DNA from: Pseudomonas sp. RIT409
GTDB lineage: Bacteria > Pseudomonadota > Gammaproteobacteria > Pseudomonadales > Pseudomonadaceae
DNA: 64,000 nucleotides
Assembly (NCBI RefSeq): GCF_003052515.2
Contig: NZ_QARE02000012.1
Span: 62,001 to 126,000, forward strand
Reading direction: 5' to 3'
This document shows positions 33,766 to 42,022 of this stretch, one piece after another. The position numbers and the translations under genes were made by a program. The notes under the pieces were generated by a model that saw only the letters and a program-made list of their open reading frames with translations, was not told the origin of the DNA and did no database searches. Every line of letters starts with the position of its first letter. The stretch's first letter is position 1.

Positions 33766-35016
33766 TCAGGACGGCGCGTAGGCCATGTAGTCGTTTTGCA
33801 GCACGATGTGATCCGCGATGTATTTAGCGTCGTGCCACACCCCATAAATGAACGACGAGGCGCGGTTCACCAGGTTGGGCAAACCGAGGAAGTAAATACC
33901 GCTTTCGGCACAGATGCCGCGCTTGTGGAAGGGTTCGCCCCGGTCGTCGAAGGCGTTGACCTGCAGCCAGCTGAAATCGAATTTGAAGCCGGTGGCCCAG
34001 AGAATGGTGGTCACGCCGGCTTTTTCCAGATCCAGGCTCAGGACCGGGTCGATCAGGCATTCGGGGTCAGGCAGCAGCTCCCAGGCTTCGGGTTCGGGCG
34101 GGAAGGGCAGGCCGTTCTGTTCGATATAGGCGTCCGCGTCGCGCAGCACGTCGAAGTAGGCGCGGTCACCTTCGGCGATGTTCTCGGCCAGGCCGGGTTC
34201 GAACGTCATGACACCGTCTTCGTAAGCCTTGGTCAGGCCGACCAAGGTGATGCCTTGATGGGCCAGGCGGCGGAAATCGACGGTCTTGCCACCGTCATAA
34301 CCGCTGACGGCAAACGCGACGTGCTTTTTCTTTGGCGTGATCCGCACCTCGTCCCACAGGCCCAGCGCGCCCAGCCACCAGCAGTAGTCACGGCCACGAT
34401 AGGCACGTGGCGGCCGGTAATGCTCGCCCACTGACAAGTAGACTTGCTTGCCCGCGCGTCGCAGTTCTTCGGCGATCTGGGAGCCCGACGCGCCGGCACC
34501 GACCACCAGCACGGCGCCCTCGGCCAGTTGGTCCGGATTCTTGTAAGCAGACGAATGCAGCTGTTGAACGCTGGCGTGCACCGGCACGATGGGCGGGACT
34601 GCCGGACGCTGGAATGGACCGGTGGCGGCCACCACGTTCGAGGCCTCGATGACCCCTTCGGAGGTGGTCACTTTGAAGCCGGGTCGACCGACGTGGCGTT
34701 CGACCTTCAGCACCTCGACGCCGGTGCGCACTGGCGCTTTGAGCATCTGGACATAGGCCTCGAAATAATCGGCCATGCGCTCTTTGGGCGGGAAGGCCTC
34801 AGGCGAGATGTTCTCGAATTTCATGCTCGGGAAGCGGTCGTGCCAGGCCGGGCCGTTGGCGACCAGCGAATCCCAGCGCTCGGAGCGCCAGCGTTCTGCG
34901 ATGCGGTTGCGCTCCAGCACGATGTGCGGCACACCCATCAGCGTCAGGTGTTCGCTCATCGCGACGCCCGCCTGGCCTGCGCCGACCACCAAGGTGTTGA
35001 TTTTTTCCACTGACAT
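33766..35016 (-). CDS. FMO/YUCCA-like FAD-dependent monooxygenase
   Basis: 416 residues with two dinucleotide motifs: VVGAGQAG near residue 10 for FAD and VVGAGASGSQIAEEL near residue 170 for NADPH. Between them lies QLHSSAYKNP, close to the FMO/YUCCA signature, and near the C-terminus ILWATGFKFDF, the ATG motif. Group B flavin monooxygenases hydroxylate or oxygenate N- or S-containing or ketone substrates. It is transcribed away from the LysR gene, and LysR-type dyads lie in the 387-bp gap. Substrate unknown; amine N-oxygenation would fit the surrounding RidA and transporter genes. Confidence 0.88.
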   Translation of the reverse strand: MSVEKINTLVVGAGQAGVAMSEHLTLMGVPHIVLERNRIAERWRSERWDSLVANGPAWHDRFPSMKFENISPEAFPPKERMADYFEAYVQMLKAPVRTGVEVLKVERHVGRPGFKVTTSEGVIEASNVVAATGPFQRPAVPPIVPVHASVQQLHSSAYKNPDQLAEGAVLVVGAGASGSQIAEELRRAGKQVYLSVGEHYRPPRAYRGRDYCWWLGALGLWDEVRITPKKKHVAFAVSGYDGGKTVDFRRLAHQGITLVGLTKAYEDGVMTFEPGLAENIAEGDRAYFDVLRDADAYIEQNGLPFPPEPEAWELLPDPECLIDPVLSLDLEKAGVTTILWATGFKFDFSWLQVNAFDDRGEPFHKRGICAESGIYFLGLPNLVNRASSFIYGVWHDAKYIADHIVLQNDYMAYAPS

Positions 35017-35044
35017 TTGAATTTCCTAAAGAGAATCGACCCTG

Positions 35045-35059
35045 ATCGGTTTCGCCGAT
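35045..35059. promoter_or_regulatory. Inverted repeat ATCGG-N5-CCGAT near the FMO start
   Basis: A perfect 5-bp dyad with 5-base spacer, 28 bp upstream of the FMO ATG. It could be a LysR activation-binding site or a repressor site; this is inferred from position and symmetry only. Confidence 0.4.
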
Positions 35060-35173
35060 GCTCATGCACCGACGGCAGTCCAAGGCACAGGCGCCTTGGC
35101 GACTTCATTCATCCACGGCGTCAGTGTGAGGAAGGGGATCCCGTATAGGAATTCTGCTTTTTGAACGTAGAGC

Positions 35174-35188
35174 TTAGGAAAAACCGAA
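35174..35188. promoter_or_regulatory. LysR-type dyad upstream of the FMO gene
   Basis: TTAGGAAAAACCGAA, identical to 33682-33696, 157 bp before the FMO start and about 215 bp before the LysR start. Identity over 15 bp in two neighbouring promoter regions in the same orientation relative to the downstream genes supports a shared regulator. Confidence 0.5.
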
Positions 35189-35403
35189 CCCTGCCCAAGC
35201 GCTGGAAACCCGATGATGGCAAATCGTCGCAGAAGTGACGTCACCGGGTTCGAGCGGCATGAACCCTGCAAATGAACCTGCCAGTGAAGCTTGCACATGA
35301 ACTCGGACAGAGACCCTGCAAACAGATCCCCGGCGCCATTCGGTCGCTCATTCAAACGGTGGGCGCCGAAGTGCGCCTATCGGCTCAAGCTGTGGAGGGC
35401 GTG

Positions 35404-36378
35404 ATGCTCAGTCGTATTACCCAACGCCAACTGGAATATTTTGTCGCCTCGGGAGAAGCAGGCAGTATCAGCGCCGCGTCAGAGCGCATACACGTTTCGT
35501 CGCCGTCGATTTCAGCGGCCATCACCCATATGGAAGCCGAGCTCGGCATCCAGCTGTTCGTCCGCCATCACGCGCAAGGCATTTCCCTGACGGCGGTCGG
35601 GCGGCAGGTGATGCACGAGGCCAAGCTGATCCTCGAACAGATGAGCAACCTCTACACCATCGCTTCGGAATCCCTGAACACCGTGCGCGGCCCGCTGCGG
35701 GTCGGTTGCCTGCATTCGCTCGCGCCCATGATCACCCCTGAACTGGTGTTCGGCTTCGGCCGTGCGTTTCCGGGGGTGCGCATTTCCCAGATCGAAGGCG
35801 ACCACGAACAACTGTTGGAAAAGCTACGCAGTTCCGAGATCGACATCGCCCTGACCTACGACTTGGTGAGCAGCGATGACATCGATTTCCAGCCGCTGGC
35901 CAAGCTGCCGCCTTACGTGCTCGTCGGCGAGCATCACCCGCTGGCCCACTTGCCGGCCGTCAGCGTTCAGGACTTGGAACATCACTCTATGGTGCTGCTG
36001 GACATCCCCTGGAGCCGGGAATATTTCCTCAGTTTGTTCATCCCGGCAGGAATCACCCCCAACATCGTGATGCGCTCCAGCAACCTGGAAACCATCCGCT
36101 CCATGGTCGGCAACGGCATCGGCTACACCATTGCCAATGCCCGACCCAAGGGCAACATTTCGCAGGACGGCAAGCGCCTCGTGCGCATTCGCATGGCCGG
36201 CGGCCTGCATCCCTTGCAACTGGGTTATGCCACTGCCCGCAACGCACAGTTGTCCCGCGTGGTGGCGGCATTCACTGAACGCTGCCGCATGTTCGTGTCG
36301 GATCAATACATCCCCGGCATGGCCGCGCCCAGCTTCTTCGACCCTCACGCGGTGAAGCCCACCCGCGGCGCAGAGTGA
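35404..36378 (+). CDS. LysR family transcriptional regulator
   Basis: About 324 residues: N-terminal winged helix-turn-helix (RQLEYFVASGEAGSISAASERIHVSSPSISAAI begins the domain; about residues 5-65) and a C-terminal effector domain starting at GPLRVGCLHSLAPM. The ATG at 35404 has GGAGG seven bases upstream; longer in-frame readings lack domain character. It sits between two oppositely transcribed catabolic blocks that it probably controls. The effector is unknown, likely the transported compound or an intermediate. Confidence 0.9.
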   Translation: MLSRITQRQLEYFVASGEAGSISAASERIHVSSPSISAAITHMEAELGIQLFVRHHAQGISLTAVGRQVMHEAKLILEQMSNLYTIASESLNTVRGPLRVGCLHSLAPMITPELVFGFGRAFPGVRISQIEGDHEQLLEKLRSSEIDIALTYDLVSSDDIDFQPLAKLPPYVLVGEHHPLAHLPAVSVQDLEHHSMVLLDIPWSREYFLSLFIPAGITPNIVMRSSNLETIRSMVGNGIGYTIANARPKGNISQDGKRLVRIRMAGGLHPLQLGYATARNAQLSRVVAAFTERCRMFVSDQYIPGMAAPSFFDPHAVKPTRGAE

Positions 36379-36757
36379 AGATTGCGCACCACTGTCGATC
36401 ATCCGGAGCCGCCCTCGCTGCTTCGGATTTTCTCGCCCCAGTCGTAAATCAGAAACGAATTTAAGCCACCTCGCCGGGCCTGCAGACTGCAGGCATCGAA
36501 CACCCCAAGGATGACTCAGGACACGCCGCACCAGAAAGCGGCGCCCGCCGGAGCGCGGATCTGCCAGTGCATCCTTGTGGTGCGCGGCAGTGCCGGTGCG
36601 ACATTGCATCGGTTCTGCCTACTCACTGGCGCGGTTAATCCTAATTGACCGGGAGCGACCCTCTCCACGAATCTCGTTTCAACGGTGCGCCGGGTAGCGG
36701 GTTCTGACGGAACGCCCCCGGTTGCACATTCAGATTGATTAGTTGAGCGCGGCGACG
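36379..36757. other. 379-bp region upstream of the ABC-PhyH operon
   Basis: No gene is visible. It holds the palindrome CCTGCAG-A-CTGCAGG (36479-36493) and a partial match, TTCGGATTTTCTCGC at 36422-36436, to the reverse complement of the shared LysR 15-mer (10 of 15 positions). It is the expected promoter region of the plus-strand operon. Confidence 0.5.
36479..36493. promoter_or_regulatory. 15-bp palindrome upstream of the ABC-PhyH operon
   Basis: CCTGCAGACTGCAGG is a perfect 7-bp inverted repeat around a single central base, 264 bp before the permease start. It may be an operator; no family-specific match is recognised. Confidence 0.35.
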
Positions 36758-38281
36758 ATGACTTTTGACTGGAATTACATGTTTGGTTTGCTCCTCGACG
36801 CCGAGTTCTGGCGTGCGACATGGACCGTCATCAAGCTCAGCTTCGCCACCTGGATTCTCAGTATCGTATTCGGCTTCTTCGTGGCCTTGGCCAAGCAATC
36901 GAAGCGCCCGGCGCTGAATGCACCGGCGCGGGCCTACATCTGGTTGTTCCGCAGCATCCCGCTGCTGGTGCTGCTGATCTTCGTTTATAACGTGCCGCAG
37001 GCGTTCCCATCGGCCTCGGTCGTGCTGGGCGATCCGTTCTGGGCAGGCTTGCTGGCGATGGTCATGTGCGAGACCGCCTACGTGGCGGAGATCCATCGTG
37101 GCGGCCTGCTGTCGATTCACAAAGGTCAGACCGAGGCCGCAAGAGCGCTGGGCCTGCGCTTCCTGGGCACGCAGTGGCGGGTGGTCATTCCGCAGGCGCT
37201 GCGTGTGGCGTTGCCGTCGTTGGCCAACGAATACATCTCGATCGTCAAACTCAGTTCGCTGGTCTCGGTGATCTCGCTGACCGAGATTCTCATGGTCGGC
37301 CAGCGCCTCTATTCGCAGAACTTCCTGGTCATGGAGACCATGGCGGCGGTGGCGTTCTACTACGTTCTGATCGTCACCGTGTTCGATTACCTGCTCAAGC
37401 GTCTGGAGCGCCACCTGGACGTCACCCAGCGCAACGTCTCGCGCACCCCGGATGCTGAAGTGCTGGCGCTCGCCACCCAGCCGAGCAAGGCACAACCGCG
37501 TCCGGCAACCACCGGTGTCGAAGCGCCCGCGTTGCAGGCCAGCCGCTTGCACAAGGCCTACAACGATGTCGAAGTGCTGGGGGCAGTGAGCCTGAAGATT
37601 CAACCCGGAGAAGTGGTGTCGGTGATCGGCCCCTCCGGCTCCGGCAAGACCACGCTGATTCGGCTGCTCAACGGCCTGGAGCAGATCGACAACGGCGACA
37701 TCCAGATCAACGGTCAGCCGTTCATTCACCTGAACAAGCGGGGTGCGCAGAAGCCCGAGTACGTCGAGCACGCCGAACACCGCCTGAACATCGGCATGGT
37801 GTTCCAAAGCTTCAACCTGTTTCCACACCTCAACGTGCTGGACAACCTGCTCATGGCCCCGCGTTACCACCGCATGGGGACGCTGGCCGAGCTCAAGCAA
37901 CAAGCGTACGCGCTGCTGCACAAGGTGGGCATGCTCGACCATGCCTGGAAGTACCCGAGCCAGCTTTCCGGTGGTCAGCAGCAACGCGTGGCCATTGCCC
38001 GCGCGCTGATGATGCGTCCGCAGATCATGCTGTTCGACGAACCGACTTCCGCCCTGGACCCGGAGAAGGTCAACGAGGTGCTGCAAGTCATCGAGGCGCT
38101 CGCTCAGGACGGCATCACCATGGTGATCGTCACCCACGAAATGAACTTCGCCTTCAAGGTTTCCGACCGCATCGTCTTTATGGAGAAGGGGCGCGTGGTC
38201 TGCGACGACAAACCCCAGGTGTTGCGAAACGGCCATAACCCCCGGGTCGACGCGTTCCTCAAGGACGTCTCGCTGGCGTGA
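36758..38281 (+). CDS. Polar amino-acid ABC transporter, permease-ATPase fusion
   Basis: About 507 residues in one chain. Residues 1-230 form a HisM/GlnP-type permease with about five helices and the EAA loop EAARALGLRFLGTQ; residues 260-505 are a GlnQ-type ATPase with Walker A GPSGSGKTT, Q-loop MVFQSFNLFPH, signature LSGGQQQRVAIARAL, Walker B IMLFDEPTSALDP and THEM. The fusion gives a homodimeric importer needing only a binding protein, which is encoded two genes downstream. The ATG at 36758 fits the first helix; a TTG at 36743 is in frame. Confidence 0.93.
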   Translation: MTFDWNYMFGLLLDAEFWRATWTVIKLSFATWILSIVFGFFVALAKQSKRPALNAPARAYIWLFRSIPLLVLLIFVYNVPQAFPSASVVLGDPFWAGLLAMVMCETAYVAEIHRGGLLSIHKGQTEAARALGLRFLGTQWRVVIPQALRVALPSLANEYISIVKLSSLVSVISLTEILMVGQRLYSQNFLVMETMAAVAFYYVLIVTVFDYLLKRLERHLDVTQRNVSRTPDAEVLALATQPSKAQPRPATTGVEAPALQASRLHKAYNDVEVLGAVSLKIQPGEVVSVIGPSGSGKTTLIRLLNGLEQIDNGDIQINGQPFIHLNKRGAQKPEYVEHAEHRLNIGMVFQSFNLFPHLNVLDNLLMAPRYHRMGTLAELKQQAYALLHKVGMLDHAWKYPSQLSGGQQQRVAIARALMMRPQIMLFDEPTSALDPEKVNEVLQVIEALAQDGITMVIVTHEMNFAFKVSDRIVFMEKGRVVCDDKPQVLRNGHNPRVDAFLKDVSLA

Positions 38282-38316
38282 CCCCCTCATCGTCAAGTTT
38301 TGGAAAAGGTAAGCAC

Positions 38317-39198
38317 ATGATCGAGCAAGCGCAGATTGAACAGTTTCACCGCGACGGCGTTCTGGTGGTGGAGGGGGTTCTCTCGGCCGAGGAAGTGGCG
38401 GCGTTGCAGCACGACTTCGACCAATGGGTGGAGGAGAGCCGCAGCCATGAGCAAGGCTGGGGCGAGACCATCGATGGCCGGGCACGGTTCGACCTTGAGG
38501 GCGACCATCGCGCCGATCATCCGTCGCTGCGCCGGGTCAGTTCGCCGACCGAGATCTCGCCCGCCTATTTCCGGGTGGCGCTGCAGTCGCGCATGGCGCA
38601 GATCGCTGCTCAATTGATCGGCGGCAGCGGGGCGCGCTTCCACCACAGCAAGATCAACTCCAAGCTGCCGCACACCGCGACCCAGGTAAAGTGGCACCAG
38701 GACTTCCTGTTCACGCCTCACAGCAACGACGACATTGTCACCGCGCTGCTGATGGTCAGCGAAGTCACGCCGGAAAACGGCCCGCTGAACGTCATTCCCG
38801 GCAGCCACAAAGGGCCGCTGTGGTCGCATTGGCATGACCAGCGCTTCACAGGCGCGGTCGATGACCAGGTGGTCGCCGAGCACTGCCAGGCCCCGGTGGC
38901 CTGCTTCGGTCCAGCCGGTTCCGTCTGCTTCATGCACACCCGTTTGCTGCACGCTTCAAGCCCTAACGAGACCGAGCTGCCGCGCACTCTGTTCATCGGC
39001 GTCTACGCCGCAGAGGACGCACTGCCATTCGGCGAAAACCCTCTGCCCAGCAAGCACGCCGGCCTGATGGTGGCCGGCGAAGAAAGTGGCCTCGTGCGTT
39101 CCACGGCCAATCAGGTGCGATTGCCGCAAAAGCCGCGCGGCGCCTCTTTCTTCGTTCAGCAGGCCGGACAAGATCAAGCTTCTGCCCAGGGGATGTGA
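38317..39198 (+). CDS. Phytanoyl-CoA dioxygenase (PhyH) family Fe(II)/2-oxoglutarate oxygenase
   Basis: About 293 residues with the double-stranded beta-helix metal triad: H127-x-D129 in WHQDF and H212 in LHASSPN, and R223 in LPRTLF as the probable 2-oxoglutarate anchor. Such enzymes hydroxylate small molecules using Fe(II), O2 and 2-oxoglutarate. Between an importer and its binding-protein gene, it most likely carries out the first oxidation of the imported compound. AAGG stands before the ATG at 38317; the gap to the transporter gene is 35 bp. Confidence 0.92.
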   Translation: MIEQAQIEQFHRDGVLVVEGVLSAEEVAALQHDFDQWVEESRSHEQGWGETIDGRARFDLEGDHRADHPSLRRVSSPTEISPAYFRVALQSRMAQIAAQLIGGSGARFHHSKINSKLPHTATQVKWHQDFLFTPHSNDDIVTALLMVSEVTPENGPLNVIPGSHKGPLWSHWHDQRFTGAVDDQVVAEHCQAPVACFGPAGSVCFMHTRLLHASSPNETELPRTLFIGVYAAEDALPFGENPLPSKHAGLMVAGEESGLVRSTANQVRLPQKPRGASFFVQQAGQDQASAQGM

Positions 39199-39229
39199 GA
39201 AAAGTCGCTCAGTGAATGTCAGGCAAGGT

Positions 39230-39277
39230 GAAACAGGTGAGGTCGCGCATGTCTATGCGCCCCCCGAGCCTGTTTTC
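39230..39277 (+). other. Hairpin between the PhyH and binding-protein genes
   Basis: A perfect inner stem GCGCAT-GTCT-ATGCGC (39245-39260) lies inside an outer pairing of GAAACAGG (39230-39237) with CCTGTTTTC (39269-39277). The structure sits in the 151-bp gap before the binding-protein gene and may cap or stabilise its mRNA or cause partial termination after phyH. Confidence 0.5.
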
Positions 39278-39349
39278 CCTGCAACCTGACAGCGCACAGT
39301 CACTTTTCCTGCAATGCCTCAACAACCTTTAACCTTGCGGGGATACACC

Positions 39350-40174
39350 ATGCACAAGTTTGTTCGCCCAATTGCTTTGAGTCTGGTTGGCGCAGCGGTC
39401 GCCATGACCTCGTTGGCCGCTTCGGCCTTCCAGCAGGAAGGCAAGCTGATCGCCGGTTCCGACGTGACCTTCTTCCCCTACGAGTACATGGACAACAACC
39501 GTCCGTCCGGCTTCGACATCGAGTTGCTCGACGGATTGGGCAAGATCATGGGGCGCAAGGTCGAAACCGTCGACACCCGTTTCCCAAACCTGATCACCGG
39601 TTTGCAGGGCGGGCGCTTCGACGTCACCAACTCCTCGATGTACATCACCGCTGAGCGGGTCAAAGTCATCGACATGATTCCGTACCTGAAAAGCGGCGAA
39701 TCAATCCTCGCGGTCAAGGGCAGTGACTACCAGCCCAAGCGCCCGGAAGACTTCTGTGGCCACAAGATCGGCTCCATGGCCGCCACCTCCTGGCTGCAGC
39801 AGATGCACAAACTGTCGGACGAGTACTGCGTCAAGAACGGCCTGAAACCGATCGCCATCAGTGAATACGCCACTGACCCGCAAACCACTCAAGCGATGCT
39901 GGCACACGCGGTCGAAGCACAGATTACCGATGCGGCCGTTGCCCGTGGCGTGGTCGACAAGCTGGGCAATCGCGTGGTGATCTCTTCCGATACCCTGATC
40001 TACCCGGTGCTCAACGGCTTCGGTGTGAAGAAGGGCAATGACGAGGTCAAGGCCGCGCTGGTCGACGCCTTGGCCAAATACTCGAAAACGCCGGAATACG
40101 CGGCCTTGCTGAAGAAGTACAACTTCCAGGCGCCGACCGATGCGGACATCGCCGAGCTGATGCCTAAACCCTGA
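39350..40174 (+). CDS. Periplasmic amino-acid-type substrate-binding protein
   Basis: About 274 residues with a signal peptide (ALSLVGAAVAMTSLAASA, cleavage before FQQEGK) and an SBP_bac_3 fold: IAGSDVTFFPYEYMDNNRPSGFDIELLDGL, then VTNSSMYITAERVKVIDMIPYL, typical of polar-amino-acid binding proteins. The usual ligand Arg in the R-x-x-x-D pattern is seen as TAERVKVID. It should deliver ligand to the permease-ATPase fusion encoded upstream. GGGGA precedes the ATG by 7 bases. Confidence 0.93.
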   Translation: MHKFVRPIALSLVGAAVAMTSLAASAFQQEGKLIAGSDVTFFPYEYMDNNRPSGFDIELLDGLGKIMGRKVETVDTRFPNLITGLQGGRFDVTNSSMYITAERVKVIDMIPYLKSGESILAVKGSDYQPKRPEDFCGHKIGSMAATSWLQQMHKLSDEYCVKNGLKPIAISEYATDPQTTQAMLAHAVEAQITDAAVARGVVDKLGNRVVISSDTLIYPVLNGFGVKKGNDEVKAALVDALAKYSKTPEYAALLKKYNFQAPTDADIAELMPKP

Positions 40175-40226
40175 CCGGAACTGAGTGCGTGCCGCGCTGC
40201 ATCGGCGGCACGTCGGAGAGCGACCC

Positions 40227-40958
40227 ATGGCGTTATCGATTGAAGAACAGGCGCGCATCGACCTGGCCGCGACGTTTCGCATCGTCGCGCACCTCGGGAT
40301 GCACGAGGCGGTGGCCAACCATTTCAGCGCCGCGGTCTCGGCCGACGGCAAACAGTTTCTGATCAACCCGAAGTGGAAGCACTTTTCCCGGATCCGCGCC
40401 AGCGATCTGCTGTTGCTGAACGCCGACGACCCGGCCTGTGCCGCGCATCCGGAGGTGGACGCGACGGCATGGTCGATTCACGGGCAGATACATCAGCGCT
40501 TGCCGCACGCGCGGGCTGTGCTGCATTTGCATCCGGTCTACACTACGGCGGTGGCCTGCCTGGCCAAGCCTGAGGTGTTGCCGGTCGATCAGAACACCGC
40601 CCGCTATTTCAATCGGGTGGCGGTCGATGAAATGTACGGCGGCATGGCCGACACCGAAGCGGAGGGCGCACGGCTGGCCGGGTTGCTGGACGGCAAGCGC
40701 CGCTTGTTGATGGGCAACCACGGCGTCATGGTCATCGCCCCGGACATTGGCGAGGCCTTCGACGACATCTGGACACTGGAGCGGGCATGCCAGATCCTGG
40801 CGACGGCCTGGTCGACCGGGCAACCGTTGCGGGTGCTGTCTGACGAGGTCGCCGAAAAGACCGCGAAAGGCTGGGAAAAGATCACTGATTTTTCCCGTCG
40901 CCATTTCGAGGAAATGAAGCAGCTGATGATCGACGCGGACCCTTCGCTGCTCGACTGA
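40227..40958 (+). CDS. Class II aldolase/adducin-family protein
   Basis: About 243 residues with the zinc site H100-L-H102 in LHLHPVY and H165 in MGNHGVMV, as in fuculose-phosphate aldolases and related decarboxylases. Neighbouring IRASDLLLLN is also typical. It may cleave a hydroxylated intermediate made by the PhyH oxygenase; this is inference from operon order. GGAGAG lies 7 bases before the ATG. It is the last gene of the operon and converges on the VOC gene. Confidence 0.9.
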   Translation: MALSIEEQARIDLAATFRIVAHLGMHEAVANHFSAAVSADGKQFLINPKWKHFSRIRASDLLLLNADDPACAAHPEVDATAWSIHGQIHQRLPHARAVLHLHPVYTTAVACLAKPEVLPVDQNTARYFNRVAVDEMYGGMADTEAEGARLAGLLDGKRRLLMGNHGVMVIAPDIGEAFDDIWTLERACQILATAWSTGQPLRVLSDEVAEKTAKGWEKITDFSRRHFEEMKQLMIDADPSLLD

Positions 40959-40994
40959 TGTCAAATCCGCCAGCGGGCGGCCCAGGCCAAAGAT

Positions 40995-41387
40995 TCAGGA
41001 TTCGGAAGGCGTGAGCAACTCGGATATCTCGATCAGATTCAGGTCCGGGTCGCGGACATACACCGAGCGGATGGGGCCTGTGGCGCCAGTGCGTTGAACC
41101 GGCCCCTCGACGATCGGCCATTGCTCGGCCTTCAGGTGCGAGATCACCGCGTCGAGGCCGATGCTGGCGATGAAGCACAGATCCAGCGCTCCCGGCACCG
41201 GAAGGTGAGCCTTGGGCTCGAATTCGCGACCGCGCGCGTGCACATTGATTTTCTGTTGACCGAAACGAAAGGCCAGCCGGCCATTGCCAAAGGTTTCCGG
41301 GTGCATGCCCATGACCCGTACATAAAAATCCTGGCAGGCCTGGACATCGATGGTGGTCAGGACGAGGTGGTCGAGATGGTCGATCAT
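40995..41387 (-). CDS. VOC (glyoxalase/fosfomycin-resistance fold) protein
   Basis: About 130 residues with two beta-alpha-beta-beta-beta modules. Possible metal ligands are H7 in IDHLDHLVL, a central His and Glu in NLIEIS near the C-terminus. The family covers glyoxalases, dioxygenases and thiol transferases; similarity to small virulence-associated VOC proteins is closest to my eye. The ATG at 41387 is preferred over a GTG at 41399. Confidence 0.85.
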   Translation of the reverse strand: MIDHLDHLVLTTIDVQACQDFYVRVMGMHPETFGNGRLAFRFGQQKINVHARGREFEPKAHLPVPGALDLCFIASIGLDAVISHLKAEQWPIVEGPVQRTGATGPIRSVYVRDPDLNLIEISELLTPSES

Positions 41388-41487
41388 GGTGAACTTCACT
41401 CTTGGCGTTGAGAGGCTGAGAGTGAAGCACGGGGGCAGGGTGGCCGTCTTCAGCAGAGTCGGACCGTCGCCGCTAAAGATGGCGTGC

Positions 41488-41509
41488 GGCAGCCAGGTGT
41501 CAGGCTGCC
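41488..41509 (-). terminator. Possible terminator after the 41.5-41.9 kb gene
   Basis: GGCAGCC (41488-41494) and GGCTGCC (41503-41509) form a perfect 7-bp stem with an 8-base loop, 15 bp after the stop codon of the minus-strand gene. The T-run is poor, so efficiency is doubtful. Confidence 0.4.
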
Positions 41510-41524
41510 ACGGGGGAACAGGGA

Positions 41525-41878
41525 TTAGCTCCTCAGGTCGGTTCGTTTATCGCCACAGGGCACTTTCTGCTTTTCATCCGGGTGGAACTCACCCTTCACG
41601 GCCAACTCGCCCAAACGCTGTGTCAGCGCGCGCTCGACCGTTTCGACAGCCTGAGCGTCGTTCAGGTCGTCGACCAGCAGCCATAACCGAGGCAGGTTTT
41701 GGAAAAAGGGGTCGTCGATCTCGACGTCATCCGTCAGGTCCCGTTCCATGCGCCAGATGCATTCGCGTTGAGAGGTGTGCGGGTCCTGCGGCCAGGTTTC
41801 CGAGGTGGTCAGCCAGACTTCATAGAAGTCGTGAAGGTTGGTTTCTTCCAGTTTTTCCAACGGTACGAATGTGTTCAC
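41525..41878 (-). CDS. Conserved protein of unknown function
   Basis: 117 residues, acidic and rich in aromatic residues (DFYEVWLTTSETWPQDPH, RLWLLVDDLNDAQAVETVE). No signal peptide, membrane helix or recognised domain. The start is GTG with a good ribosome site, AGGTGA, six bases upstream, which supports a real gene. It stands alone between the VOC gene and a two-component pair. Confidence 0.7.
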   Translation of the reverse strand: MNTFVPLEKLEETNLHDFYEVWLTTSETWPQDPHTSQRECIWRMERDLTDDVEIDDPFFQNLPRLWLLVDDLNDAQAVETVERALTQRLGELAVKGEFHPDEKQKVPCGDKRTDLRS

Positions 41879-42022
41879 GGCGTCACCTGTCTACGAGTGA
41901 ATTACGCGGCAGCGTGGATTTCGATGCCTGCCCCCCGCGCCGCTGACGGCAGCGCAGGCGTTCACCTTAGGGCCTCACAGGTCCGGGAGAGTTCCATCGA
42001 TTTGCCCGCACAGGGACAGGCG

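Larger units (their letters stand above)
35017..35403. other. 387-bp divergent control region between the FMO and LysR genes
   Basis: No gene is visible. It contains the shared 15-mer at 35174-35188 and a second dyad, ATCGG-TTTCG-CCGAT, at 35045-35059 close to the FMO start. Both have the same 5-base spacer, as expected for LysR recognition and activation sites. Confidence 0.55.

Noticed and set aside
36641..38485. 614-codon minus-strand frame opposite the ABC permease-ATPase fusion
   Set aside because: His- and Gln-rich antisense product without domain signals; the plus strand encodes a complete, well-conserved transporter.
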